Source: Hahellaceae bacterium (lineage in GTDB: Bacteria; Pseudomonadota; Gammaproteobacteria; Pseudomonadales; Oleiphilaceae). Taken from it: a stretch of 64,000 bases of DNA. Position numbers and translations under genes: made by a program. The stretch lies in assembly GCA_016716085.1 (NCBI GenBank), contig JADJWY010000001.1:496001-560000 (forward strand). The letters are read 5' to 3'. This document shows, one piece after another, positions 7,297 to 16,324 of this stretch; position 1 is the first letter of the stretch; every line of letters starts with the position of its first letter. The notes beneath the pieces are model-generated. The model saw nothing but the letters and a program-made list of their open reading frames with translations, was not told where the DNA came from and made no database searches.

Positions 7297-10200
7297 TTAT
7301 TGCAACAGGCCTTCCAGCGCCACTTCGGGTGCCTGCAAGGTGCCGGTAATACGGTAGGTCGCACTGGTCAACTGGCTCAATGAGTCGCCCAATAACTTGT
7401 CAATCAGGAACAACGCACCTCCCACCGTCGGCGCCCCCACCAGCAGTGCAGCCAAGGGTAAATTCTGGGTCAACGGCAATACGACAACGAGCTTCATATC
7501 CAGACTGTCATCCACCAGGCTGGTTTTACCCGTTAACTTAAAGCCACTGGAAGGCGCCTGAATCGCCAGCGGCGAGTCAAAACTGACCGTTCCTTCCTGA
7601 ATGCGGGCGCGCCCTTCAAGCTGATCATAGGCCAGACCTTGTTCATAAAGATCGGTAAAATCCAGTTTCAGACGACGCACAATCGCATCCGTATTCAGTA
7701 TTCCAAAAATACGGAAAAAGTCCGCACTGCGACTGGTCTCCCGAAACGTTCCTTCGCTCATTGAAAACCCTAAATGACCGTTGAGGTTTTCCCAGGCAAA
7801 GTCAGCGGGCCCCCCGCTCCAAACGACACCGACATCAACATTGAAGGCCTTACTGGTTAGCGGTGCTTTGCCCTCATTCCATTGCTCATAAAACGTATGA
7901 AAGGCCTTGCCATTGATGCCCCCCGTCAAGATGGTGGTTTGCTGCCCGCTATCGGGATCCTCCAACCAACTGATCCGCCCCTTAATTCGGCCGCCTTTGA
8001 CGCGACCATCCAGATTGTTGAAGATGACCCCGTTGGAACGGGACTCAGCCGTCCAGCTCCAGTGTCCCAGGGTTTTCTTACCCAATCGCAAATCCTTGAT
8101 ATCAACACGCGCACGCGGGACATCCGCCGGACTCATCCCGCCTTCGCGGCTGGCAACGGATTCTGGCAGGTAAAGCCGTTCAAACTGAGCGCTCGGCAAT
8201 TGCAAAGGATCTGTCGGCAACACGATTTCACCTTCCAGCCCCGCATCGTTCGCCAGCAGCACCTGCACCTGATTTTCATGTGGCATCACCCCCACCCGGG
8301 TAGCTGGAAAGCTGTAGTCGGAGAGCACCAGTCGATCAACCTGAACCACCGCACCCGCAAACCAGGGGGGTAACTGAATACGTTCGGCCTCACCGCTGGT
8401 TGCAGGGCCTGTGTCTGCGACCGACGATTTCGCTTTGATTTCCTGCGCCAGGCTCGCCCACTGACTGACATTCAACTCATTCAGGCGTCCCTCTACCCAA
8501 AGTCCATCCTGCGCATACTCAGCCGAGCGCATGCCCCCTAACCCCAACAGGCCTCGTCGGAACACGCCGTTCTGCATCTGAAACTTCATTTGCAAACGCC
8601 CCGGCCAGTCCAGTGTCCAATCGGAGCTGCCTGGATCCGCCTGCCAGGTGCCGGAAAACACCAGGGGGGCTTTCTGCTCAGCCGGCTTCCCAAGTGGCGC
8701 GGGTAATCCGATCGCCATTCCCTCCAGACTCGTTTCCAGCCTCAGCGTATGCTCGCCCTCCCCAAGCGGAATGCCCATTTCCAGATGCCCACGGGTTTCC
8801 CCCTCCAGCACGGCATCCAACTGGGTGATCCCGGTTTGTTTTTGGATAAACGATAACCCCAGACCACTTTCGACCTGCAGTCGAAGCTTCTCGTTACCCG
8901 CCTGCCAACTTAGCGTATCCAATCCAATCGATACGCTTTCCCCTAAACACTGGCCATTGGCGGAACCCTTCACACCAGCGACGGATCGATAGCCGAAGCG
9001 CCCGGTCAGATTTTCACACTGAAGTGCTGGCGACGCAATTTCAAGCCCTGCCTGATTCAGAAAAATTGAAAGGTCGGTCGTAACAGGGCGATTGCCACTC
9101 AAGGGCAATGCTGCGCGCAGGGAAACCTCAGTTTTCCCGCTGATCGACCAACCATCAAAGGCATCCCCAACGACAGAACTGATCGGCGTATGGCGTAACC
9201 AATATTCAAAATCGGCCTGTTTAATTGTCTGCGCCGTTTCAATGACCAGAACGGAATCCCCATCACCCGTCGACAGGCTCAATTTCGCGGGTGCGGTCAG
9301 CGTTGTGGCTCCCAGAGTGCCCTGATCGATCGTCGTTGTCATCTCGCCGTTACGCATGGCAATGCGCCCCGAAAACTGCTCCAGAACAGGCCATTCCGGA
9401 TGAAAGCGCAGCACCCCCTGGTTAACCTCGAAAAACATTTGCGAAACGCTGCTGTCGGGAGGGGCAGCTTTACCAATGAGTCCGGCAAATTGATAGCCTC
9501 CCAAGGTGATCTCCCCGCCACGGATACTGTCCGTCATCCACTGCGCAAACGCCGGACTGCTCAGCTTATCGGGCACAAAAGAGGGTGCCAGCACTGCATC
9601 GGTATTCAACACACCCAGTGACAGGCCAAAGTCATTGGGTGTACCCGGTTCATCGGGAATCCAGAGTGAAAACTCGCCTGTCAGATCAGCTTTTTTCTGA
9701 TCAGGATTGCTGAACTGAATATTTTCTCCGATCACTTCGGTTGCGTTGTCGTAAAGATTCCAGTACACCCTTCCCTGACCATATTCAAATCGCCAGCCAT
9801 CACTGTAGAGCTGAGGAAAATGCAGAAAGGGGTCTCTGCCTGCAAAAATCACTTCGCCCATCCGCGAGTTTACCTGTATCCAACCCTGGATATTCTGCCC
9901 TGCCGGTGCCCCATCTACCGCATCCACCCTGAAATCAGCCAGATTGGCCGTCAACTGGAAGGGCTCATCCTCACTTAGAGTCAGCAGTCCACCATCCACA
10001 AATCCCGCAGGACGATAGGCCTCCAGAGCGTCCTGCAGTCCCTTGGGGCCGAGTCCCACGACCTGAAACAGGTTAACCAGCAAGCCCACATCCAGACGGT
10101 CCCAACTGACATCCGTCTGACGCCCGGCGATGTCGACCCGGACCTTCGCATTGGAGATGCCACTGTCACCCCACTTCAGGCTGAACTGATCCATCAGCGC

Positions 10201-11163
10201 GCGCCACTGATCAGATTCAGCTTGTCGACGCGCTTCGATCCGAAAATCCAAATGGTCAAGCGGCTTCTGAGTATCCAGGGCCTTGCGCCATTTAAGGTTG
10301 TCCAGGCGGGCTTCGGCGGTCACTTGTCGAAGCTGCCCTTTTTTCAACTTGAGCCAAAGTTGACCGCTCGACTCCAGATCATCGATCCGCAATTCATCAC
10401 GCTCGATAAATGAGTTAACGGGTAGCAAAAAATTACCGCTATCCCATTGCAGATAAACGGTACCGCCCATGCGCTCAATGCCCCCTTCGAGCCAGACATC
10501 CATCCGGGCCGTTGCGAGTTCGATATCGCCTCGCTGATTGCGCAGCGAACCACTTCCGACAAAATGGTATCCGTCTTTCCGAATCGTGAGGTCTGAAAGT
10601 TTCCAGAAGGTATCCTTGACATGGGGCTCCGGCAGGCGGATCAAGATATCATCAAACGCCATCTTCGGGATGGCCAGACGCCCCAGCTCAGCGAGCCAAC
10701 CGGGTGACTCAACTGGGAGTTGAGGCGTTTCGACGCCTTCCGTCTCTGACAACTGAGACAGTATACCAAGATCCACAACCAACGAGCCGACACGCAACTC
10801 CCTGACGATCAGCTTGCGCGCCCACAGCGAGCCGAAGACATTCGGAATCAAGGTCAGAGAGTCCAGGACCAGCGCATGGCTGCCCAACTCTGGCGTCGCG
10901 GGATTACGGGGAATCTCAATCGTCACGCCCGCCAGACCGAACACCGGATCGAACTGCTGCCACCCGCCTTGAAGGTCTACAATTGAAACGGTCAACCCCG
11001 CCTGCTCACTGATCAGTGTGGCGAGATCTTCCGAAAAGTGATGAATTTGCCCAACCAGTAAGCGCCCTGCACCCTGATAGGCCGCCAACACAAGGATGAA
11101 CAGCACCAGTAGTCTGACGACCCATCGCGTTAGGCGCCTGAATACGCCAGCCCCCGGCAACAT
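7297..11163 (-). CDS. yhdP: YhdP, AsmA-like inter-membrane phospholipid transport protein
   Basis: Very large (1288 residues) inner-membrane-anchored periplasmic protein of the AsmA-like/TIGR02099 family. With TamB and YdbH it is thought to form a bridge carrying phospholipids to the outer membrane. Seen: a single N-terminal membrane helix (about residues 12-32), a long beta-rich stretch, and the conserved C-terminal part with TYRITGTLQAPEV. Normal length. rng lies 18 nt upstream, so the gene is in the mreB-to-nitrilase transcription unit. Confidence 0.95.
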   Translation of the reverse strand: MLPGAGVFRRLTRWVVRLLVLFILVLAAYQGAGRLLVGQIHHFSEDLATLISEQAGLTVSIVDLQGGWQQFDPVFGLAGVTIEIPRNPATPELGSHALVLDSLTLIPNVFGSLWARKLIVRELRVGSLVVDLGILSQLSETEGVETPQLPVESPGWLAELGRLAIPKMAFDDILIRLPEPHVKDTFWKLSDLTIRKDGYHFVGSGSLRNQRGDIELATARMDVWLEGGIERMGGTVYLQWDSGNFLLPVNSFIERDELRIDDLESSGQLWLKLKKGQLRQVTAEARLDNLKWRKALDTQKPLDHLDFRIEARRQAESDQWRALMDQFSLKWGDSGISNAKVRVDIAGRQTDVSWDRLDVGLLVNLFQVVGLGPKGLQDALEAYRPAGFVDGGLLTLSEDEPFQLTANLADFRVDAVDGAPAGQNIQGWIQVNSRMGEVIFAGRDPFLHFPQLYSDGWRFEYGQGRVYWNLYDNATEVIGENIQFSNPDQKKADLTGEFSLWIPDEPGTPNDFGLSLGVLNTDAVLAPSFVPDKLSSPAFAQWMTDSIRGGEITLGGYQFAGLIGKAAPPDSSVSQMFFEVNQGVLRFHPEWPVLEQFSGRIAMRNGEMTTTIDQGTLGATTLTAPAKLSLSTGDGDSVLVIETAQTIKQADFEYWLRHTPISSVVGDAFDGWSISGKTEVSLRAALPLSGNRPVTTDLSIFLNQAGLEIASPALQCENLTGRFGYRSVAGVKGSANGQCLGESVSIGLDTLSWQAGNEKLRLQVESGLGLSFIQKQTGITQLDAVLEGETRGHLEMGIPLGEGEHTLRLETSLEGMAIGLPAPLGKPAEQKAPLVFSGTWQADPGSSDWTLDWPGRLQMKFQMQNGVFRRGLLGLGGMRSAEYAQDGLWVEGRLNELNVSQWASLAQEIKAKSSVADTGPATSGEAERIQLPPWFAGAVVQVDRLVLSDYSFPATRVGVMPHENQVQVLLANDAGLEGEIVLPTDPLQLPSAQFERLYLPESVASREGGMSPADVPRARVDIKDLRLGKKTLGHWSWTAESRSNGVIFNNLDGRVKGGRIKGRISWLEDPDSGQQTTILTGGINGKAFHTFYEQWNEGKAPLTSKAFNVDVGVVWSGGPADFAWENLNGHLGFSMSEGTFRETSRSADFFRIFGILNTDAIVRRLKLDFTDLYEQGLAYDQLEGRARIQEGTVSFDSPLAIQAPSSGFKLTGKTSLVDDSLDMKLVVVLPLTQNLPLAALLVGAPTVGGALFLIDKLLGDSLSQLTSATYRITGTLQAPEVALEGLLQ

Positions 11164-11181
11164 CCTTTGCTCCTGCCCGTT

Positions 11182-12699
11182 TTACTGAATAACGACGTCG
11201 AACTGTTCTTGCGTATAGAGCGGCTCAACCTGAAAGCGAATACGTTTGCCGATAAACGTTTCAAGATCGGCTACGCTTTCTGACTGCTGGTCCAGCAAGA
11301 GATCCACCGCGCCCTGACTTGCCAGTACCCGGTAGCTTTGCGCATCATAGGAGCGATTGATACGCAGTATTTCCCGAAAGATCTCGTAGCACACCGTTTC
11401 TGGCGTTTTGACCGTTCCCCGGCCATCGCAGGTTTTACAGGGTTCACACAGCATCTGGCCCAGACTTTCGGTGGTTCGCTTGCGCGTCATTTCAACCAGT
11501 CCCAGTTCGCTGACACAACTGATCTTGGTTTTGGCATGATCCCGCTCAAGCATCTTCTCCAACATGCGGAGGACCTGACGCTTGTGCTCTTCATCCTCCA
11601 TGTCGATGAAGTCTATGATGATGATTCCGCCCAGATTACGCAGGCGCAACTGACGGCTGAGCGCACGACTGGCTTCAAGATTGGTCTTGAAGATCGTTTC
11701 CTCAAGATTGCGATGCCCCACGAATGCACCGGTATTCACATCAATGGTGGTCATAGCTTCAGTCTGATCAATAATCAGATAACCGCCGGACTTCAACTGA
11801 ACCTTGCGTCCCAGTGCTTTCATCAGCTCATCTTCAACGCTATAAAGGTCAAATATCGGGCGCTCACCAGGATAGTATTCAAGCCGATCAACCACTTCTG
11901 CGACATAGCTTTGGGCAAATTCCAGTGCCTTCTGAAAACTCTCACGGGAATCGATTCTGACTTTTTCAGTGTCCGGTCGAACCAGATCCCTCAGCGTGCG
12001 AATGTAGAGCGGCAGGTCTTCATAGATCTGTCCAGGCGTCTGTGTCGCCAGAATTCTGCGCGACAGCGATTGCCATAGCCGCCGGAGAAAGCGGACGTCT
12101 GACATCAGCTCTTCCTGGCCCACGCCGTCTGCTGCCGTTCTGATAATAAAGCCTTTGGGGGGCGCCTCTTCACCTTCCGCATTTTCATTCAGACACGCCT
12201 GAACGAGTTGCTTCAGACGCTCACGCTCAATTTCACCTTCAATGCGTTGAGAAACCCCTAAATGCTCGCTTCCCGGCATCAGAACCAGGTAGCGCGACGG
12301 TATCGATAATTGAGTCGTCAGGCGGGCACCTTTGGTACCAATCGGATCTTTTGTCACCTGCACAACCAGGGTTTGGCCCTCACGCAGCAGGGCACCGATG
12401 TCGGGATATTTTTGCCCACTTTTTTCAGGGGGCGTTGCGCGCACCGAAATCTCCCCGGTATCAGGAAACTCCTCTGGCACGATATCCGACACATGAATAA
12501 ATGCCGCCCGTTCGAGGCCAATATCCACAAAGGCGGCCTCCATACCCGGAAGCACACGGACAACTTTGCCGTTGTAGATATTTCCGACCAGACCTCGCTT
12601 GCGGCTGCGCTCGATGTACACTTCCTGAAGCATGCCGTTCTCAACCACAGCAACCCGCGTTTCCAAAGGCGTTACGTTGATGAGAATTTCCTCACTCAT
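11182..12699 (-). CDS. rng: Ribonuclease G
   Basis: Endoribonuclease of the RNase E/G family; processes the 16S rRNA 5' end and some mRNAs. 505 residues. Seen: S1 RNA-binding domain (about 35-125; GNIYNGKVVRVLPGMEAAFVDIG), DNase I-like catalytic domain with the metal-binding aspartates in TIDVNTGAFVGH and IIIDFIDM, and the zinc-link cysteines in CEPCKTCDGRG. It has no C-terminal degradosome scaffold, which separates it from RNase E. maf ends 5 nt upstream, tightly coupled. Confidence 0.97.
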   Translation of the reverse strand: MSEEILINVTPLETRVAVVENGMLQEVYIERSRKRGLVGNIYNGKVVRVLPGMEAAFVDIGLERAAFIHVSDIVPEEFPDTGEISVRATPPEKSGQKYPDIGALLREGQTLVVQVTKDPIGTKGARLTTQLSIPSRYLVLMPGSEHLGVSQRIEGEIERERLKQLVQACLNENAEGEEAPPKGFIIRTAADGVGQEELMSDVRFLRRLWQSLSRRILATQTPGQIYEDLPLYIRTLRDLVRPDTEKVRIDSRESFQKALEFAQSYVAEVVDRLEYYPGERPIFDLYSVEDELMKALGRKVQLKSGGYLIIDQTEAMTTIDVNTGAFVGHRNLEETIFKTNLEASRALSRQLRLRNLGGIIIIDFIDMEDEEHKRQVLRMLEKMLERDHAKTKISCVSELGLVEMTRKRTTESLGQMLCEPCKTCDGRGTVKTPETVCYEIFREILRINRSYDAQSYRVLASQGAVDLLLDQQSESVADLETFIGKRIRFQVEPLYTQEQFDVVIQ

Positions 12700-12703
12700 A
12701 CCT

Positions 12704-13297
12704 CTACTCCTTCCATACCCGGTAACCTAATTGCTGCAGAACCGCAGACACTTCACTGAGCGGCAGCCCCACCACAGCGGTATAACTCCCTTCGATTGAC
12801 GCAACAAATGAGGCTGCCCGCCCCTGGATAGCATAGGCACCGGCTTTGTCCAATCCTTCACCTAAACGACAATAATCCCGAATCTCCTCACCGCTGAGGG
12901 ATCGAAACAGGACACGGGTCGACACACAGGCGTGATACTCAAACGCAGTGCTTCGAAAGGCAAAGGCCGTATGCACCCAGTGGGCCTGTCCTGACATTCT
13001 GGACAGCATCGCAATGGCTGCTTCGGGCGACGCCGGTTTTAATAACAGCTCGCTCCCCAGCTCACCCACCGTATCCGCACCCAAAACCAGCGTCGAAACG
13101 GTCGAATTACCTCCGCCACCCGATGCTTTTTCACAGGCCATCCTGACAACATAATCTGCGACCGTTTCGGCGTCACGGGGGTTTTCATCGATATCGGGAT
13201 TGCACAAGGAAAATGGAAGCCCCAGACGCCCCAGTAACTCCTGACGCCGTGGTGAGGTTGATGCGAGAACCAGTGGCAGCAGACACTTATCCATCAT
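12704..13297 (-). CDS. maf: Maf-family nucleoside triphosphate pyrophosphatase (YhdE type)
   Basis: House-cleaning pyrophosphatase; YhdE-type members hydrolyse dTTP, UTP and modified nucleotides. 197 residues. Seen: N-terminal LASTSPRRQELLGRLGL, GADTVGELGSELLLKP around the catalytic aspartate, and AGAYAIQGRAASFV near the C-terminus. After GADTV the sequence is GELGSELLLKP, where homologues usually have a second hydrophobic residue, a small variation. Begins with two ATGs in a row and overlaps the mreD 3' end by 11 bp. Confidence 0.94.
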   Translation of the reverse strand: MMDKCLLPLVLASTSPRRQELLGRLGLPFSLCNPDIDENPRDAETVADYVVRMACEKASGGGGNSTVSTLVLGADTVGELGSELLLKPASPEAAIAMLSRMSGQAHWVHTAFAFRSTAFEYHACVSTRVLFRSLSGEEIRDYCRLGEGLDKAGAYAIQGRAASFVASIEGSYTAVVGLPLSEVSAVLQQLGYRVWKE

Positions 13298-13763
13298 ACG
13301 CTATCCTGTGCATGACCACGCTGACAAGCGGCCAAACGAGCGCAGTCGTCAATGCCGCCCAAAGGAATTCAAGATCGATTGCTGGCATATCGAATATTGC
13401 CATGAGCCATCGATATACCATCAGTTGAATGCCCACGAGCATAAACACGACGAGCGACTGCTGTACGACCGGATACATTTGCACCCGCTGCAGGGTGATG
13501 GCGACAAGATAGGCCTGAATCGAGAGCGTCAATGCATGCAATCCCAGCGGGCTATTAACGAGCACATCCCAGACGATTCCAACCATCCAGGAAATAATCT
13601 GACCAATGTGCTGAGGGTAGCGAAGCGTCCAGAAAAACATGATCGCTGCAATCCACTCAGGTCGAAACACCATGTACGCTTCTGGCAAAGGCATCACTGT
13701 CAGAACAGCCGCCAGCCCCAGCGAAAAAATAAAGAAAAATGAATGATGAAAACTCTGGGTCAC
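13287..13763 (-). CDS. mreD: Rod shape-determining protein MreD
   Basis: Polytopic inner-membrane component of the Rod (elongasome) complex. 158 residues, five or six hydrophobic segments covering nearly the whole protein, including FRPEWIAAIMFFWTLRYPQHIG and GIVWDVLVNSPLGLHAL, both typical of the family. Starts with GTG in a GTGA overlap with the mreC stop, so it is translationally coupled. Ends inside the maf start. Confidence 0.95.
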   Translation of the reverse strand: MTQSFHHSFFFIFSLGLAAVLTVMPLPEAYMVFRPEWIAAIMFFWTLRYPQHIGQIISWMVGIVWDVLVNSPLGLHALTLSIQAYLVAITLQRVQMYPVVQQSLVVFMLVGIQLMVYRWLMAIFDMPAIDLEFLWAALTTALVWPLVSVVMHRIAYDG

Positions 13764-14623
13764 GGTGACTCCCCAGCTTCGGCGGCAGCGCCTGTTTCAC
13801 CCTCCTGACGCCGGAAGACTAAAAGAACATGGCGGCTTCGATTCAGCGCAGCAAGCGGCTTGGCGACGATATCGGCAAAGGGTTTGCCTGGATCCAGCCC
13901 CACATGCGAGACCTCGGCAACCGGGTATCCTGCCGGAAATCGCCCCCCCAACCCGGAGCTGACCAACATGTCCCCCCCCTTGATGTCGGCCGTGCCAGGC
14001 ATATTTACCAACAGCAGACGGTCTAACGAGCCACTGCCAACCAGCACGCCACGCACGCCGTTACGCAGAACCTGAACCGGCACGGCATGGCTACTGTCCG
14101 AAATCAGCAGTGCGCGGGAACGGTTATGCTGCACGGAGGTGATCTGCCCCATGAGTCCGCTGGAATCCAGCACGGGCTGTCCCACGTAGACACCGACCTG
14201 AGAACCCTTGTTAATTATCAGTTCATGGAGGTAAGGATCTGGATTCACACCGATGATTTCTGCAACGAGAACCGAATCATCGACGATGGTGGAGGCATTC
14301 AGGAGCTCCTGCAAACGATTCACCTCGGTCGTGAGCGAAGCCATTTTGAGGGTCTTGGCTTCCAACACCAGCAGTCGCGTTTTCAATTCCTGATTTTCAG
14401 CAAGAAGATCCCCGTCCGTGCGCACGGAGTCCCGCCCCCAGTCCATCAGGCGCTCAGGTGCATTCAGGGTCCAGTAGACGGGTGCCAGCCCCGTACCCAC
14501 CGTATCCTTGAATGAATCGAAGATACCGTAGCGAACGTCCAAACCGGCAAGCCCCAACGATATGACGGCGAGAACCATCAAACGAAAGCCCTGAAAAGGG
14601 CCTTCGACAAAAATATTTTTAAT
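13760..14623 (-). CDS. mreC: Rod shape-determining protein MreC, probable ATT start
   Basis: Bitopic protein linking cytoplasmic MreB filaments to periplasmic wall synthases. Seen: one N-terminal membrane helix, a coiled coil (about residues 75-115), then the beta-barrel MreC domain. The first standard start is a TTG at 14581, but it truncates the conserved cytoplasmic tail and has no ribosome site. In frame upstream, the translation IKNIFVEGPFQGFRL matches the start of Pseudomonas-type MreC (MKPLFAKGP...), with ATT at 14621-14623 in the Met position and GGGAGA 7 nt before it. No ATG, GTG or TTG occurs between the upstream in-frame TAA and this ATT. From ATT the protein has 287 residues. Confidence 0.85.
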   Translation of the reverse strand: MKNIFVEGPFQGFRLMVLAVISLGLAGLDVRYGIFDSFKDTVGTGLAPVYWTLNAPERLMDWGRDSVRTDGDLLAENQELKTRLLVLEAKTLKMASLTTEVNRLQELLNASTIVDDSVLVAEIIGVNPDPYLHELIINKGSQVGVYVGQPVLDSSGLMGQITSVQHNRSRALLISDSSHAVPVQVLRNGVRGVLVGSGSLDRLLLVNMPGTADIKGGDMLVSSGLGGRFPAGYPVAEVSHVGLDPGKPFADIVAKPLAALNRSRHVLLVFRRQEGETGAAAEAGESP

Positions 14624-14680
14624 AGCGATATCTCCCGCTAACGCTCTGATGCTTTCAGTTTAGCAACGATACCGACTTCT

Positions 14681-15718
14681 TCACTCCATAAAGAACATGC
14701 CGCTACCACGGCGATCAATAATCTCAAGCGCCTTACCCCCACCGCGTGCTACACAGGTCAGTGGATCCTCAGCAACAATCACCGGCAACCCGGTCTCTTC
14801 TGAAATCAGGCGATCCAGTCCACGTAGGAGTGCGCCCCCCCCTGTCAGAATGATGCCGCGCTCGGCAATATCAGAGGCCAGCTCAGGAGGCGATTGTTCC
14901 AGCGCACTTTTGATAGACTGCAGAATTGCCGCCAGCGCCTCCTGCATCGCCTCAAGAATCTCTTCACTGTTCAGGGTAAAGCTGCGGGGAACACCTTCAG
15001 CCAGGTTACGGCCTCGCACATCAATTTCGCGCAACTCAAGCCCTTCGCAGGCACACCCTATCTCTTGCTTGATACGCTCTGCCGTCGCATCACCAATCAA
15101 GCTACCGTAATTACGACGCACGTAGGTGGTAATCGCCTCATCAAAGCGATCACCACCAATACGAACGGAATCAGCATAGACAATGCCGTTAAGCGAGATA
15201 ATGGCTGTTTCCGTGGTGCCACCACCGATGTCGACAACCATCGAACCCGTCGCCTCTTCGACCGGCAAGCCCGCACCGATTGCGGCCGCCATGGGTTCTT
15301 CTATCAGAAAGACTTCCCGTGCGCCCGCCCCCAGAGCCGATTCGCGAATCGCTTTGCGCTCCACCTGGGTTGAAAGACTGGGAACGCACACCAGAACACG
15401 GGGGCTGGGGGTAATAAAGCTGTTTTCATGCACTTTATGAATGAAATGCTGAAGCATTTTCTCAGTGACATAAAAGTCGGCTATCACACCATCACGCAGT
15501 GGACGGATGGCGGTAATGTTACCCGGCGTTCGCCCCAGCATTCGCTTGGCTTCAGCACCGACCGCTGCCACGGTTTTCTGGGCGCCCTGGTGCCGGATGG
15601 CAACAACAGAGGGTTCGTTGAGCACAATGCCACGGCCACGCACGTAGATCAGTGTGTTGGCTGTACCTAAATCAATGGATAAATCGCTGGAAAAGAGACC
15701 ACGTAGACGTTTGAACAT
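14681..15718 (-). CDS. mreB: Rod shape-determining protein MreB
   Basis: Actin-like filament protein that guides lateral cell-wall synthesis. 345 residues. Seen: phosphate-1 motif LSIDLGTANTLIYV, phosphate-2 MVVDIGGGTTETAII, adenosine motif IILTGGGALLRGLD, all intact. First gene of the mreBCD-maf-rng-yhdP-nit block. About 57 bp separate it from the ATT start of mreC. Its promoter must lie in the 287-bp divergent gap shared with gatC. Confidence 0.98.
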   Translation of the reverse strand: MFKRLRGLFSSDLSIDLGTANTLIYVRGRGIVLNEPSVVAIRHQGAQKTVAAVGAEAKRMLGRTPGNITAIRPLRDGVIADFYVTEKMLQHFIHKVHENSFITPSPRVLVCVPSLSTQVERKAIRESALGAGAREVFLIEEPMAAAIGAGLPVEEATGSMVVDIGGGTTETAIISLNGIVYADSVRIGGDRFDEAITTYVRRNYGSLIGDATAERIKQEIGCACEGLELREIDVRGRNLAEGVPRSFTLNSEEILEAMQEALAAILQSIKSALEQSPPELASDIAERGIILTGGGALLRGLDRLISEETGLPVIVAEDPLTCVARGGGKALEIIDRRGSGMFFME

Positions 15719-15909
15719 TAACTATTGAATCCGTATGAAATCGTCAGTCCTGCCGAGGGAGGACTTAATCTTATCAGGGTACAGGTCAATCCCTGCAAGG
15801 CATTCGGGCTGCCAGGACAAGAGCTGTTTATTTTATTTCAGCAACTGTATCAGTGGTGCTGCAGTTGAGCAAGCACCGTTTAAGGCCCAGACGGTCCGAA
15901 GCATTTGAG

Positions 15910-15939
15910 TTTTCACATTGATCGAAAACTTTTTATACT
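15910..15939 (+). promoter_or_regulatory. Candidate promoter of gatCAB
   Basis: TTTTCA (15910-15915) and TATACT (15934-15939) with an 18-bp spacer, about 65 bp before the gatC start. The -10 is good, the -35 modest. The rest of the mreB-gatC gap (15719-16005) shows only a short inverted repeat, AGTCCT/AGGACT, and no gene. Confidence 0.5.
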
Positions 15940-16005
15940 ACCGTCCCTGATCTGGCCGCTGACCCGGCCACCGACAACAACGATGCATTCAGAGGTAGCC
16001 ACCCC

Positions 16006-16293
16006 GTGTCCATCAAGGCAGACGAACTCGCCAAGATCGCCGTACTTGCGCGACTGAAAGTTGATCCTGAACATCTGCAGAGCCTGACTCAGGATCTGGA
16101 CCAGATACTCCATTTCGTTGAGCAGATGAACCAGCAGAATACGCAGTCCATCGAGCCGCTGGGCAATCCACTGGAACAACACCAGCGCCTGCGAACCGAT
16201 TGCGTGACAGAGCCCAATCAGCGCGAAGCCCTGCAATCAGTTTGCAACACGACTGAAAAGGGTCTGTACCTCGTGCCCAAGGTTATCGAATAA
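16006..16293 (+). CDS. gatC: Asp-tRNA(Asn)/Glu-tRNA(Gln) amidotransferase subunit C
   Basis: Small subunit that stabilises the GatAB amidotransferase. 95 residues with the family pattern: N-terminal IAVLARLKV, LDQILHFVEQM, and C-terminal EKGLYLVPKVIE. Starts with GTG, after AGAGGTAGCC. First gene of gatCAB; gatA begins about 30 bp downstream. Presence of GatCAB implies that Asn-tRNA and/or Gln-tRNA is made by transamidation, as in Pseudomonas. Confidence 0.95.
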   Translation: MSIKADELAKIAVLARLKVDPEHLQSLTQDLDQILHFVEQMNQQNTQSIEPLGNPLEQHQRLRTDCVTEPNQREALQSVCNTTEKGLYLVPKVIE

Positions 16294-16324
16294 CCATCGC
16301 CATCCTTCACCTGAGAGAGTCCCC

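Noticed and set aside
6419..7357. Plus-strand open frames opposite the nitrilase-family gene
   Set aside because: The minus-strand product has an intact Glu-Lys-Cys triad; the opposite frames resemble nothing.
11338..12759. Plus-strand open frames of 246 and 149 codons opposite rng
   Set aside because: Antisense shadows of a conserved gene.
15719..16005. tRNA or small RNA gene between mreB and gatC
   Set aside because: No cloverleaf, no CCA-adjacent stem and no terminator; only a short inverted repeat and a promoter.
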